NCBI GenBank assembly: GCA_902489775.1
Contig: CABUBH010000014.1
Span: 1-44,008, forward strand
Length of the DNA: 44,008 nt
Source: an uncultured Collinsella sp.
GTDB lineage: Bacteria > Actinomycetota > Coriobacteriia > Coriobacteriales > Coriobacteriaceae
Direction: 5' to 3'
Shown here: one piece after another, positions 23,580 to 32,234 of the stretch
How positions within the stretch are numbered: the first letter of the stretch is position 1
Layout: each line of letters begins with the position of its first letter
Translations under genes and position numbers: made by a program
Notes under the pieces: generated by a model
The model's input: only the letters and a program-made list of their open reading frames with translations
Database searches by the model: none
Told to the model about the DNA's origin: nothing

Positions 23580-24876
23580 TACCGCACCCGCAGCACCCCG
23601 TGTGCCCAAGCGCGTCGCCGCCGTCATTCTCAACTCGCTCAAGGGCGGCGTTGTCCCGCGCATTGGCCTTCCCTATATCACCGTGGGGCGAGAGGTCGAA
23701 ATCCGTGCCCTGCTCACCGACCTAAGCCTCATCGCCGATGGCGGCGCGAGCTTCCGTTTCCTAGTCGGTCGCTACGGCGCCGGCAAGAGCTTTTTGCTCC
23801 AGACCATCCGAACGCATGCCATGGGCGAAGGTTTTGTGGTCGCCGATGCCGACCTTTCCCCTGAGCGCCGTCTACAGGGTGGCCAGGGCCAGGGCCTCGC
23901 CACCTATCGCGAGCTCATCCGCAACATATCGACCAAGACGCGCCCCGAGGGCGGCGCGCTCAACCTTATCCTGGATCGCTGGGTCGCCTCGTGTGCCGAC
24001 GCCGACGAGTCTGCCGTTAATGCCCAACTGGCCCCGCTCGAGGAAATGGTCCACGGCTTCGACTTCGCCCGTATGCTCCGCCGTTATCGCGCGGCCGTCT
24101 CGGAGGGTGACGAAGAAGCTATGAGTCGCGTGACCAAATGGATTCGCGGCGAGTACCGCACCAAGAGTGAGGCACGCGCCGAGTTGGGCTCCTCGACCAT
24201 CATCAGCGACGACGACTGGTACGACTACGTCAAGCTCATCGCACGTTTTTTGGTCTGCAGCGGCTACAAGGGCATGCTGGTGCTCATCGACGAGCTCGTG
24301 AATCTATACAAGATTCCCAACGCGATTACGCGCCAATATAACTACGAGAAGATCCTGACCATGTACAACGACACGCTCCAAGGCAAAGCGCAGTACCTGG
24401 GCGTGATCATGGGCGGCACGCCGACCTCTATCGAGGACCGCCGCCGCGGCGTCTTTTCCTACGAGGCCCTTCGGAGCCGACTCGCCCAGGGCCGCTTTGC
24501 GCGCGATGACCTCAAAGACATGCTCGCGCCCATCATCCGCCTGCAGCCGCTCACCTACGAGGAGCTGCTGGTGCTCATCGAAAAGCTCATGCAGATCCAT
24601 GCCGGCTACTTTGGCTGGACGCCCACGCTTACCGAGAACGACTTGGTGGACTTCCTCAAAATTGAGTTTGGCCGCGTGGGGGCCGACACGCATCTGACGC
24701 CCCGCGAAGTCATCCGCGACTTTATCGAGCTGCTCGATATCCTGTGTCAAAACCCCGATGCTAACGTGGCCGAGTTGCTGCAAAGCGTCGGTGGCGACGC
24801 GCTGGCGCCGACAGCCGCAACAGACGACACCGGCACCGCAGGCGACGACCGCAACTTCGCCGAGTTCACCATCTAA
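23572..24876 (+). CDS. P-loop ATPase of the BrxC/BrxD (DUF2791) family
   Basis: This encodes 434 residues. Walker A GRYGAGKS is at 66-73 and Walker B LVLIDE at 236-241, with ITVGREVEIRALLTDLS before Walker A as in the BREX ATP-binding domain family. The length is typical of stand-alone BrxD-like ATPases. In BREX type 2 such a protein pairs with an Lhr-like helicase (BrxHI), and the same pair is seen here. However, no PglX, PglZ or PglW is present, so this is not BREX. Probable role: ATP-driven assembly or loading on DNA with the flanking TerB-domain protein and helicase. A terminator-like hairpin follows directly. Confidence 0.88.
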   Translation: MSDTAPAAPRVPKRVAAVILNSLKGGVVPRIGLPYITVGREVEIRALLTDLSLIADGGASFRFLVGRYGAGKSFLLQTIRTHAMGEGFVVADADLSPERRLQGGQGQGLATYRELIRNISTKTRPEGGALNLILDRWVASCADADESAVNAQLAPLEEMVHGFDFARMLRRYRAAVSEGDEEAMSRVTKWIRGEYRTKSEARAELGSSTIISDDDWYDYVKLIARFLVCSGYKGMLVLIDELVNLYKIPNAITRQYNYEKILTMYNDTLQGKAQYLGVIMGGTPTSIEDRRRGVFSYEALRSRLAQGRFARDDLKDMLAPIIRLQPLTYEELLVLIEKLMQIHAGYFGWTPTLTENDLVDFLKIEFGRVGADTHLTPREVIRDFIELLDILCQNPDANVAELLQSVGGDALAPTAATDDTGTAGDDRNFAEFTI

Positions 24877-24914
24877 CCTGCCAAAAAGGTCAGGTTTATT
24901 TTGGCAGGTTTTAT
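24875..24914 (+). terminator. terminator or attenuator inside the TerB operon
   Basis: A 12-bp perfect inverted repeat, AACCTGCCAAAA (24875-24886) with TTTTGGCAGGTT (24899-24910), is followed by TTAT. The arm starts inside the stop codon of the ATPase gene. It should reduce read-through into the helicase gene. The T-run is short, so it may be partial. A weak promoter-like pair (TTGGCA, then TATCGA) follows before the helicase. Confidence 0.65.
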
Positions 24915-24991
24915 CTTGGCAAACGCCGATGTTGCAAAATATCGAGCCGTTGCCCGTTGCGTTGATCAGCCCGTTGATGAGAGGAGGTCCC

Positions 24992-27436
24992 ATGAACGCT
25001 TTTGACCGATATGCCCCGTTTATCCAGGATTTCATTTACTCCCACGATTGGGAGAGTCTGCGCTCCATCCAGGTTGCGGCGGCAGATGCCATCTTCAACA
25101 CGCAAGACAATGTGCTCCTGACGGCATCCACGGCATCTGGCAAAACTGAGGCGGCCTTCTTTCCCATCCTGACCGAGTTTTGGGAGAACCCGCCCGCAAG
25201 CGTTGGCGCCCTCTATATCGGCCCCCTCAAGGTACTCATCAATGATCAGTTCGTCCGTCTCAATGACCTATGCGAAGAAGCCGACATCCCCGTCTGGCAC
25301 TGGCACGGCGATGTCTCGCAGTCGCACAAGGCTAAGCTCATCAAAAAGCCGAGCGGCATCTTGCAGATTACGCCCGAGTCACTCGAGGCGCTCTTAATCC
25401 ATAAGCACATGGCGATCCCGCGCATGTTTTGCGACCTACGCTATGTGGTCATCGACGAGGTCCACTCGCTCATGCGCGGTGACCGCGGCGGGCAGACACT
25501 CTGCCTTATCGAGCGTCTTTCGCGCATGGCGGGCGTACGGCCCCGGCGCATCGGTCTTTCGGCCACCATCGGGGACCCGGAACGCACGGGTGCCTTTCTC
25601 TCACAGGGAACGGGGCGCAACTGTGTTATCCCCCGCTTTGAAGAACCGCGCCGCGTATGGCGCATCTCCATGGAGCACTTCTACAACTCGGGTCCCCAGG
25701 CGCAGCAGCGGGGATTCGAGAGCATGGGTCCTCAAGAGGCCGAAGTGCTTGCGTGCGAGCGCATTGAGGCAGCGGCACCCGCGGCACTGCCCGCATCCGG
25801 ACAAGACATGCGCCACAGCGGACAGCTTACACAAGAGGAACGCCGTCAACGTCGCGAGCAGGCGCGGGGCAAGGCCGCTCCCAAAAACCGTCGCACTTCC
25901 TCGGCCCCCGAGGGCGAAGTCGACATCCCACGAGCGACCGAGCAGGCGCTTCTCAACCCCACCGACACCGCACCTGACAACGCCGACCCCGGCATGGGCT
26001 ACATCTTTGAACATACCCGCGGCCGCAAGTGCCTGGTCTTTGCTAACTCGCGCGAGGAGGCAGAGGCCGTGTGCTCCATGCTGCGCAGCTACTGTGAAAG
26101 CCGGCACGAGCCAGACCGCTTCCTTATCCATCATGGCAACCTCTCGGCATCACTACGCGAGACCGCCGAGGAGCTCATGCGTGACGAGGAACAGGCACAG
26201 ACAACCGTCACCACCTCCACGCTGGAGCTCGGCATCGATATCGGCCGCCTGGAGCGCGCGTTCCAGATCGATGCACCGTTTACCGTCAGTTCCTTTTTGC
26301 AGCGCATGGGCCGCACGGGACGCCGCGATCTTCCGCCCGAGATGTGGTTTGTCATGCGCGAGGAAGAGCCCGAGCCGCGCACGATGATGCCCGAGACCAT
26401 TCCGTGGAAGCTCCTGCAGGGTATCGCGCTCGTACAACTCTATCGCGAGGAAAAGTGGGTCGAGCCGCCCGAGCTCGATCGACTCCCCTACAGCCTGCTC
26501 TACCACCAGACTATGTCGACGCTCGCCAGCACCGGCGAGCTCACGCCGGCCGAGCTTGCCCAGCGCGTGCTCACGCTCAGCTATTTCCATCGCATCTCGG
26601 CCGATGACTATCGCGTGTTGCTGCGCCACCTCATCAAGATCGACCATATCCAGGTCACCGAGGGCGGTGGGCTCATTGTGGGTCTCGCGGGCGAGCACAT
26701 CATTAACAACTTTAAGTTCTACGCCGTATTCCAGGAAAACGAGGAGTTCACCGTTCGCAGCGAGTCGGCCGAGTTGGGCACGATCGTCAATCCGCCACCG
26801 CCCGGTGAGCGCATCGCCATCGCCGGACACTGCTGGATTGTCGAGGAAGTGGACTGGAAGCGCCACACCGTCTTTGCCACGCAGGTCAAGGGCCGGGTGC
26901 CGGCCTACTTTGGCGACTGCCCCGGCGACATCAATACACACGTACTCGAGCGCATGCACAAGGCGCTCAACGAGCACGCGACATATCCGTACCTCATGGG
27001 TAACGCACGGTCCCGCTTAGCGCAGGCTCGTCATACGGCCGATATTTCGGGTGCGGGAACCAAGCCGCTCATCAACCTGGGCGGCGATACCTGGGTGCTC
27101 TTCCCCTGGTTGGGCAGCTACGCCTTTTTGGCGCTCGAGCGCATGCTCAAGATTAAATGTGCCACGGAGCTGGGCCTTCGCGGACTCGACCCATCGCGCC
27201 CGTACTTTATGCAGTTTAAGATGAAGGCCGACGAGGAGACGTTCTTTGAGGTGCTCGCCGCCGAGGCCGAGAAGGACTTCGACCCTATCGAGCTCGTCTA
27301 TCCCGGCGAGGTGCCCTACTTTGATCGTTACGACGAGTACGTTCCCGAAGAGCTCGTGCGCAAGGGCTTTGCCGAAGGCGTGCTCGACATCGAAGGCATG
27401 AAGCAGCGCGTTCTCGGCTGGCGCGACCACGCCTAA
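24992..27436 (+). CDS. DEAD/DEAH-box helicase, Lhr-like (BrxHI-like)
   Basis: This encodes 814 residues from the ATG at 24992 with GAGGAGG seven bases upstream. Superfamily 2 motifs are complete: Walker A TASTASGKT (44-52), DEVH (155-158), LSAT (189-192), STLELGIDIG for motif V and QRMGRTGR (437-444) for motif VI. Between the two RecA folds lies a non-conserved, charged insert (about 240-335). The last 370 residues contain winged-helix-like and Lhr-type accessory sequence. It should use ATP to unwind or translocate on nucleic acid. Third gene after the TerB-domain protein and BrxD-like ATPase, separated by a 115-base gap with the hairpin. Confidence 0.92.
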   Translation: MNAFDRYAPFIQDFIYSHDWESLRSIQVAAADAIFNTQDNVLLTASTASGKTEAAFFPILTEFWENPPASVGALYIGPLKVLINDQFVRLNDLCEEADIPVWHWHGDVSQSHKAKLIKKPSGILQITPESLEALLIHKHMAIPRMFCDLRYVVIDEVHSLMRGDRGGQTLCLIERLSRMAGVRPRRIGLSATIGDPERTGAFLSQGTGRNCVIPRFEEPRRVWRISMEHFYNSGPQAQQRGFESMGPQEAEVLACERIEAAAPAALPASGQDMRHSGQLTQEERRQRREQARGKAAPKNRRTSSAPEGEVDIPRATEQALLNPTDTAPDNADPGMGYIFEHTRGRKCLVFANSREEAEAVCSMLRSYCESRHEPDRFLIHHGNLSASLRETAEELMRDEEQAQTTVTTSTLELGIDIGRLERAFQIDAPFTVSSFLQRMGRTGRRDLPPEMWFVMREEEPEPRTMMPETIPWKLLQGIALVQLYREEKWVEPPELDRLPYSLLYHQTMSTLASTGELTPAELAQRVLTLSYFHRISADDYRVLLRHLIKIDHIQVTEGGGLIVGLAGEHIINNFKFYAVFQENEEFTVRSESAELGTIVNPPPPGERIAIAGHCWIVEEVDWKRHTVFATQVKGRVPAYFGDCPGDINTHVLERMHKALNEHATYPYLMGNARSRLAQARHTADISGAGTKPLINLGGDTWVLFPWLGSYAFLALERMLKIKCATELGLRGLDPSRPYFMQFKMKADEETFFEVLAAEAEKDFDPIELVYPGEVPYFDRYDEYVPEELVRKGFAEGVLDIEGMKQRVLGWRDHA

Positions 27437-27462
27437 GACCAGTCTTTTTGGGACGGGGAGAC

Positions 27463-28341
27463 TTACTTGTCGTGAAGGACGGTGCCAAGGAAGTCGACGC
27501 CGAAGGGCACGGCTTCGGTAAAGACGTAGTCGCCGTCGCTGGCGATGAGCAGGTAGTTCTCCTCGCCGCCGAACTCCGCATCGCCACATGGGACCACCCA
27601 GGCGTGGGCGAATACCTCGAGTGCCGTGGCAGTGCAATCGCGCAGAAACGTCACGTCGCTCCCCTCGTTTGCGCTCACGATATTGGCAACGTAGATACCC
27701 CCGGGGTTCAGGCTGCCCCGCACTAAACGCAACGCCTCAACCGTCGCCAGCTCGCGCACGGGCTCGGCACCGCCAAAGCAATCGCTCACGACCACGTCGT
27801 AGCGACGATGGCCCACGCTCGTCACACCCAGGTACGAACGCGCCTCAGCGGTAATCACCCGCAGGCGATCGCCCACCGTGCGCTCCAGCTCGTCCAGGTA
27901 GAACCAGCGGCGCGCCAGGCGCGTAATCTCTCCGTCATACTCGATAACGTCCATGCGCAAGCCCTCGTGCGACATCAGCGCGAACTTGGGATAGGCAAAC
28001 CCACCCCCGCCCAGCATGAGCATACGGTCGATACCATGCCCGTAAGCATCACGCATTGCGCCCTCAGTCTCAAACACATCGTCAAATGCACGATAGTACG
28101 CAAAGACCGGCTCTGCCCAACGCTCGCCAACGTAACTCGCACTTTGGTAGACCCCACCTTGCACCAAGACGCGAATCTCATCGTCGCTCTCATTGTGCAC
28201 GCGTTTCACACGCGCCAACCCATTGCGGGTTCGCGCAACCTGCAGACAGGCAGCACGAACAGCGACAGCAGCCGCACCAAGCGCCGCGGCTCCCAGAGCA
28301 ACGCCGGCAACGACGCCGGCAGAAACACTCGGCTTGTTCAT
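27463..28341 (-). CDS. membrane-anchored spermidine synthase-like methyltransferase-fold protein
   Basis: This encodes 292 residues. One N-terminal hydrophobic segment (residues 8-30) is followed by a class I SAM-binding fold. Motif I is DRMLMLGGGGFAYPKFAL and the acidic loop is VIEYDGEITRLARRWF, with VVSDCFGGAEPV later. These match spermidine synthase-like proteins, but the catalytic GDAR-type motif reads TAEARSYL, so polyamine synthesis is uncertain. Its start directly follows the elp3 stop (TAG then ATG). It is therefore cotranscribed with elp3. It converges on the helicase gene with a 26-base gap. Confidence 0.82.
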   Translation of the reverse strand: MNKPSVSAGVVAGVALGAAALGAAAVAVRAACLQVARTRNGLARVKRVHNESDDEIRVLVQGGVYQSASYVGERWAEPVFAYYRAFDDVFETEGAMRDAYGHGIDRMLMLGGGGFAYPKFALMSHEGLRMDVIEYDGEITRLARRWFYLDELERTVGDRLRVITAEARSYLGVTSVGHRRYDVVVSDCFGGAEPVRELATVEALRLVRGSLNPGGIYVANIVSANEGSDVTFLRDCTATALEVFAHAWVVPCGDAEFGGEENYLLIASDGDYVFTEAVPFGVDFLGTVLHDK

Positions 28342-30246
28342 CTAGAGCTCCTTTTGCAGATAAAGGCCATGGTCATAAAATCCAAGATGGCGATAGTACT
28401 CGCGTGTGCCAATCGCGCTAATCACGTTGATACGCGCATAACCCGCATCCCGGGCAATCTCACACGCACGCTCCACGAGCAGACGCCCCAGACCGTGATG
28501 CTGAGCCGCCTGACCTTGATCCCCCACGCGTGCCGCCATGCCATACACGTGCACCTCGCGAATCATCGCCTCGTCCGGTGTCGTCGGCAACTCGTCCGCA
28601 TGCGCGGCAACAAACGAACGGTCGGGTAGCGACAGGCGCAAAAAGCCGGCGATCTTGCCTTCGGGCGTCACCCACTGCAAAAAGCGTTCACGCGTCACCG
28701 GCGTCTCGTAAGCGACCTCGTCAAGAGACAGTTCATCCAGGTCGGCACCCGCGGTACTGATCTCGCGATAGCGAATCTCGCGCACCGTCGCGCCTTCCCT
28801 ACGAGCCGCCAGGCGGTTCTCAACGAGCTGACGCAGGTTGGGCTTCTTGTTGCCCACCATGATGTCATCGGAGCTAAAGTCGCGGATCATGCGGCTGATG
28901 CGGCAGAACGCCGGCGTCACCACGATATCGTCGGCCAGCACATCGAGCAGCTCTTCCTCGGTATAGGGACGCCACTCGCCGCGCTCATAGCAGCCCACCA
29001 GACGCGAGCCCTCGATGAGCGCACACGGGTAGACCTTGACCTCGTCGGGCATAAAGGCCCCCTCGGTCATAAAGCGCTCGTAGTCGCGCTTGTCCCCCTC
29101 GGGTGTGGCGCCCAGTAAGTTGAGCATAAAATGCGCGTGGATCTTGAAGCCAAACAGGCGCGCAAGTGAAAACGCCCGCTCAATCTGCGCCACCGAAATG
29201 CGACGTTCGTTGATATCGAGCAGGTGCTGGTCAAGGCTTTGGATGCCCATCTGGATCTTAGTACAGCCCAGGCGACGAATGAGCGTGAGGGCCTGTGGCG
29301 TCACGGCATCGGGCCGGGTCTCGATAACGAGCCCCACCACGCGATGCTTCGCCGTCTCGTTGATGCGCTGCTGACGCTCGAGCTCCTCCATCGTTGCCGT
29401 TTGCCACTCGGCAACCTCGCCCCACGGCGTACCGGAACCGTACAGACGACGCACCGCGCGGTTATAGCCGCCCACGGCAGCATCCACACGCCCTTGCTCG
29501 TCGGCAACGCCGGCAGCAAGCTCGACCTCGTCTGTCGCAATGCCGGCAGCCCGATAGCGCTCGCGGCGCTCCGCTACCACCGGCGGCAGGGCATCGGCGG
29601 GAGCGTCATCGAGCAGGCGCCCCGCCTCGGCACGACTGATGCCCGGACGCGCCAACATGGGGTTTGCCGCCACGCCGGCGACGGCATCGTCATTGAGCGC
29701 ACGGAAAAGCTCCGACATAAACCATGTCTGATAGCCTTCCGGATAGTCGCTCCAGGTACCGCCAAGCACAATGAGCTCGATCTTATCGGTCGCATGCCCC
29801 ATCTGCGAAAGCGCCGTCAAACGGGCGCTCACCTGCAGATATGGATCGAAGCAATTTTGCTCCGCACGGGCGCACGCGGGCTCGGCATGCAGATAGCTTT
29901 TGGGCATACGCAGGTCGTTGGGGCAAAACAGGCAATCGCCCGAGCACGGCCACGGCTTGGTGATGACGGTAATGGTCGCCACGCCCGAAGCCGTTCGGCG
30001 CGGCTTCATACGCAGCACCTGCAGCAGTTGACGTTCCAGCTCGGCATCGACATTCCACCCAGCCCAACGAGCCGGCTCCTCACGCTTTACCCGCTGGTAA
30101 AACGGCAGCAGGCGACGCTTGGCCAGGTCGCGCTTATCGGCACCCTCGCGGCGCGCCTCGGCATGTATCAGTTTGACGAGCGCCTTGTCGTCCACGGTTT
30201 CGCCGCGACGCAGGGCCTCGAGTATGTTCAAGATAATCTGTTCCAT
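28342..30246 (-). CDS. elp3: Elp3-type radical SAM/GNAT tRNA-modifying enzyme
   Basis: This encodes 634 residues. The radical SAM cluster motif CSGDCLFC has Cys101, Cys105 and Cys108 (CxxxCxxC as in Elp3). The flanking sequence KPWPCSGDCLFCPNDLRMPKS and QMGIQSLDQ are typical. A C-terminal GNAT acetyltransferase domain (about 480-634) ends with AQHHGLGRLLVERAC and YYRHLGFYDHGLYL. Elp3 adds carboxymethyl-type groups to U34 of tRNA using acetyl-CoA and SAM; in bacteria and archaea it works without the other Elongator subunits. The ATG has no ribosome site and lies six bases from a TACAAT box, suggesting a leaderless mRNA. Confidence 0.95.
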   Translation of the reverse strand: MEQIILNILEALRRGETVDDKALVKLIHAEARREGADKRDLAKRRLLPFYQRVKREEPARWAGWNVDAELERQLLQVLRMKPRRTASGVATITVITKPWPCSGDCLFCPNDLRMPKSYLHAEPACARAEQNCFDPYLQVSARLTALSQMGHATDKIELIVLGGTWSDYPEGYQTWFMSELFRALNDDAVAGVAANPMLARPGISRAEAGRLLDDAPADALPPVVAERRERYRAAGIATDEVELAAGVADEQGRVDAAVGGYNRAVRRLYGSGTPWGEVAEWQTATMEELERQQRINETAKHRVVGLVIETRPDAVTPQALTLIRRLGCTKIQMGIQSLDQHLLDINERRISVAQIERAFSLARLFGFKIHAHFMLNLLGATPEGDKRDYERFMTEGAFMPDEVKVYPCALIEGSRLVGCYERGEWRPYTEEELLDVLADDIVVTPAFCRISRMIRDFSSDDIMVGNKKPNLRQLVENRLAARREGATVREIRYREISTAGADLDELSLDEVAYETPVTRERFLQWVTPEGKIAGFLRLSLPDRSFVAAHADELPTTPDEAMIREVHVYGMAARVGDQGQAAQHHGLGRLLVERACEIARDAGYARINVISAIGTREYYRHLGFYDHGLYLQKEL

Positions 30247-30252
30247 GCACCC

Positions 30253-30258
30253 ATTGTA
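30253..30258 (-). promoter_or_regulatory. -10 box of elp3, predicted leaderless transcript
   Basis: TACAAT on the minus strand ends six bases before the elp3 ATG, which would place transcription start at or within a base or two of the start codon. No Shine-Dalgarno sequence is present. No -35 match is seen because the upstream DNA is a terminator stem. Confidence 0.5.
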
Positions 30259-30261
30259 AAG

Positions 30262-30297
30262 GCAAAGGCGCCGGAGCCCGTCACGGCTCCGGCGCCT
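30262..30297. terminator. terminator hairpin between the DUF4097 gene and elp3
   Basis: GGCGCCGGAGCC and GGCTCCGGCGCC form a 12-bp perfect stem with a short loop. On the minus strand it is followed by TTTGCCTTT, a weak T-run. It should end the Xre-DUF4097 transcript before elp3. Confidence 0.7.
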
Positions 30298-30348
30298 CCA
30301 TCAAACAGCGCGTCTAAGCATCTATGCTTGCGGACCAGCCCGCAGCCA

Positions 30349-31248
30349 TCACTCCGGATCAAACGACATGTCGCCCGAACCGACCTCAAAACGATACGTG
30401 GCAGACTTGTCACCGTTATCGAATTCAAGATTCAAAATGGTCTCGCCGTCGTAGCCAAGCGGAAGGAAATCGCTCTCGAAGTCGCCGCTGCCCAAGGTGA
30501 GGCTCGCCTTAAAGCCCGTCGAGTTCGGAACCGTCATCTCCACATCGCCCGAGCCCACACTCACGTCCATCGACTTCGCGGGGGCCTGGTAAAGCTCGAG
30601 CGTCACATCGCCCGAACCGACCTCAGCGCTAAGCGCATCAGTCACGCTGCCCGTAAACTCTACATCTCCCGCACCCAGGAAAAGATCGAAACCATCACAG
30701 ATGACACCGGCAATCTGCAGATTACCCGAGCCCACGTGCGCGTTGACTCCCTTCAGATGTTCGGCAACACGGCGCGGCAGCTCGACCGTAACTGAGCGAT
30801 CGATTGCCTTACCGTCATCACTTCCAAACTGGGAAACCTTGAGCGTCGAGTCCTCGACGGATGCGATGTTTTGCGTCGCGGCCTTGGAGGCATCCATACC
30901 CTCGGCAACGCGCCCCCGCTCGATAACGCGAGCCTTGTTGCCATCAACAACCTTGACGTCCACCGAAGCCGCATTGATATCGAAATCGAGGTAGCGGAAC
31001 TCATCGGCATCAAAAGTCGTGCTCGAAAGCTGCTGAGGCCGAGCGGAATAGTTACCGCTATTCAAGGAATCGTCCTCGTCAAACATATCGTCAAAATCAG
31101 ACAAATGGCCAGATAGAATACCGGTCGTACGCACCATATCAGAATGAGCCAATAGCCGCGAAGCGCCAAAGACGAGCCCGATGATAAGCACGAACGCTCC
31201 GATGCCAACGCCCAAGCGTACCTTGGATTCATGCGAAAGCTTCATCAT
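30349..31248 (-). CDS. DUF4097-type beta-repeat membrane-anchored protein
   Basis: This encodes 299 residues. An N-terminal membrane segment (about 11-33) precedes an acidic linker and then a beta-solenoid-like domain. That domain carries six similar turns: VGSGNLQI, LGAGDVEF, VGSGDVTL, VGSGDVEM, LGSGDFES and VGSGDMSF. This is the DUF4097 putative adhesin pattern; the real function of the family is not known. The C-terminus is outside the cell if the anchor is orientated normally. It overlaps the upstream Xre gene by four bases (ATGA), so the two are translated together. A second ATG directly follows the first. Confidence 0.88.
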   Translation of the reverse strand: MMKLSHESKVRLGVGIGAFVLIIGLVFGASRLLAHSDMVRTTGILSGHLSDFDDMFDEDDSLNSGNYSARPQQLSSTTFDADEFRYLDFDINAASVDVKVVDGNKARVIERGRVAEGMDASKAATQNIASVEDSTLKVSQFGSDDGKAIDRSVTVELPRRVAEHLKGVNAHVGSGNLQIAGVICDGFDLFLGAGDVEFTGSVTDALSAEVGSGDVTLELYQAPAKSMDVSVGSGDVEMTVPNSTGFKASLTLGSGDFESDFLPLGYDGETILNLEFDNGDKSATYRFEVGSGDMSFDPE

Positions 31249-31967
31249 TCACCACCCTCTTTGGCAATCGGCTCAGCGGTGGTCGCGGTAGCCACGTCAG
31301 TATCAACGGCAGCAGGAACGTCCTGCACCTGAGCCCTAGCTGTCACCGGTGCCGAACCAACCTGAATATCCCCGCGTGCCCAATCACCATCGAGCGCACG
31401 CGCCACCCAGCGATAGATGGGAATCGTGAAGAAGATCAGCGCGGCAAAGGGGCCGGCACCAAACAGAAATATCAGCAAAAAGAACAGCAGCCAGCACACG
31501 GCCCAATACGGGAACGACTGGAACGGACCCTTCACCGGAGTCGAGCCAACTGCGCTGCCACTCGTCGCCTGCGCCGTAGCGGCATTGGCGGCTTGCGCAC
31601 TCCAGCTTGCCGCCTGTGCCGCCTTAGCCGCGGCATCACTCGCCTGCGTTGCCGCCTCGGTGGCGCGCGCCGCCGCCTCATGGGTGCGAGCGCGCTCTGC
31701 CGCCTCGGCCTCGCGCTGGCGGGCGCGGTCCTCGTTCTCAAACTCGATATCGTCCTCGATCTCGTCGCTCGGATTGAGGAGCTCGTCCAGGCTCACACCG
31801 TAGAGCTTGGCGAGCGAGATCAGATTCTCGGTATCAGGCGAGCTCTCTGCACGCTCCCATTTACTGACCGCTTGGCGCGACAGCCCCAGCTTTCGTGCCA
31901 GTCCTTCTTGGCTAAAGCCTTTGCTGCGGCGAAGGTCGGCGAGCCGCTGCGCAGTTTCTACATTCAT
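31245..31967 (-). CDS. Xre-family regulator with Ala-rich helix and membrane segments
   Basis: This encodes 240 residues from the ATG at 31967, with AGGAGG five bases upstream; the longer frame to 32216 lacks a site. Residues 4-60 are an HTH_3/Xre domain (LADLRRSKGFSQEGLARKLG, then SRQAVSKWERAESSPD). A long Ala-rich helical region follows (about 85-140), then two hydrophobic segments (PYWAVCWLLFFLLIFLFG; AALIFFTIPIYRWVA) and a Val/Ala-rich tail. The DNA-binding domain is therefore tethered to the membrane. It probably controls its own operon with the DUF4097 gene, perhaps sensing an envelope signal; that is inference. Confidence 0.88.
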   Translation of the reverse strand: MNVETAQRLADLRRSKGFSQEGLARKLGLSRQAVSKWERAESSPDTENLISLAKLYGVSLDELLNPSDEIEDDIEFENEDRARQREAEAAERARTHEAAARATEAATQASDAAAKAAQAASWSAQAANAATAQATSGSAVGSTPVKGPFQSFPYWAVCWLLFFLLIFLFGAGPFAALIFFTIPIYRWVARALDGDWARGDIQVGSAPVTARAQVQDVPAAVDTDVATATTAEPIAKEGGE

Positions 31968-32234
31968 GGTTCCTCCTATGTGATGCCAGCCGTGCCGCCG
32001 GACCGTTTTTGTTCTTAAGGCGCCTTGCACAGTTAAAAATGTATCCGCCACCGCCAAAAGCATGCCACCTATTCTAGTGAGATTTTTGACAACCGTCGGT
32101 TGCGGGCGCATATGAGCTGCGGAAATGTGTCCAAACAAAGCAATGACACCTAGCTCGGTTGTCCCCGTTGCGGCGTTAACGGTAGTATGGTCATACTGTT
32201 TATTTCGCACCGCCAACGGAGGGAGTTCCGCGCC
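31968..32234. other. 267-base divergent intergenic region
   Basis: This lies between the Xre gene and the methyltransferase gene. It must hold both promoters. A small inverted repeat, AGTATGGTCATACT (32181-32194), lies just upstream of the methyltransferase gene and could be an operator. Nothing else is recognised. Confidence 0.4.

Noticed and set aside
21834..27436. BREX system
   Set aside because: Only BrxD-like and BrxHI-like proteins are present; the methylase PglX, phosphatase PglZ and other parts are absent from the window.
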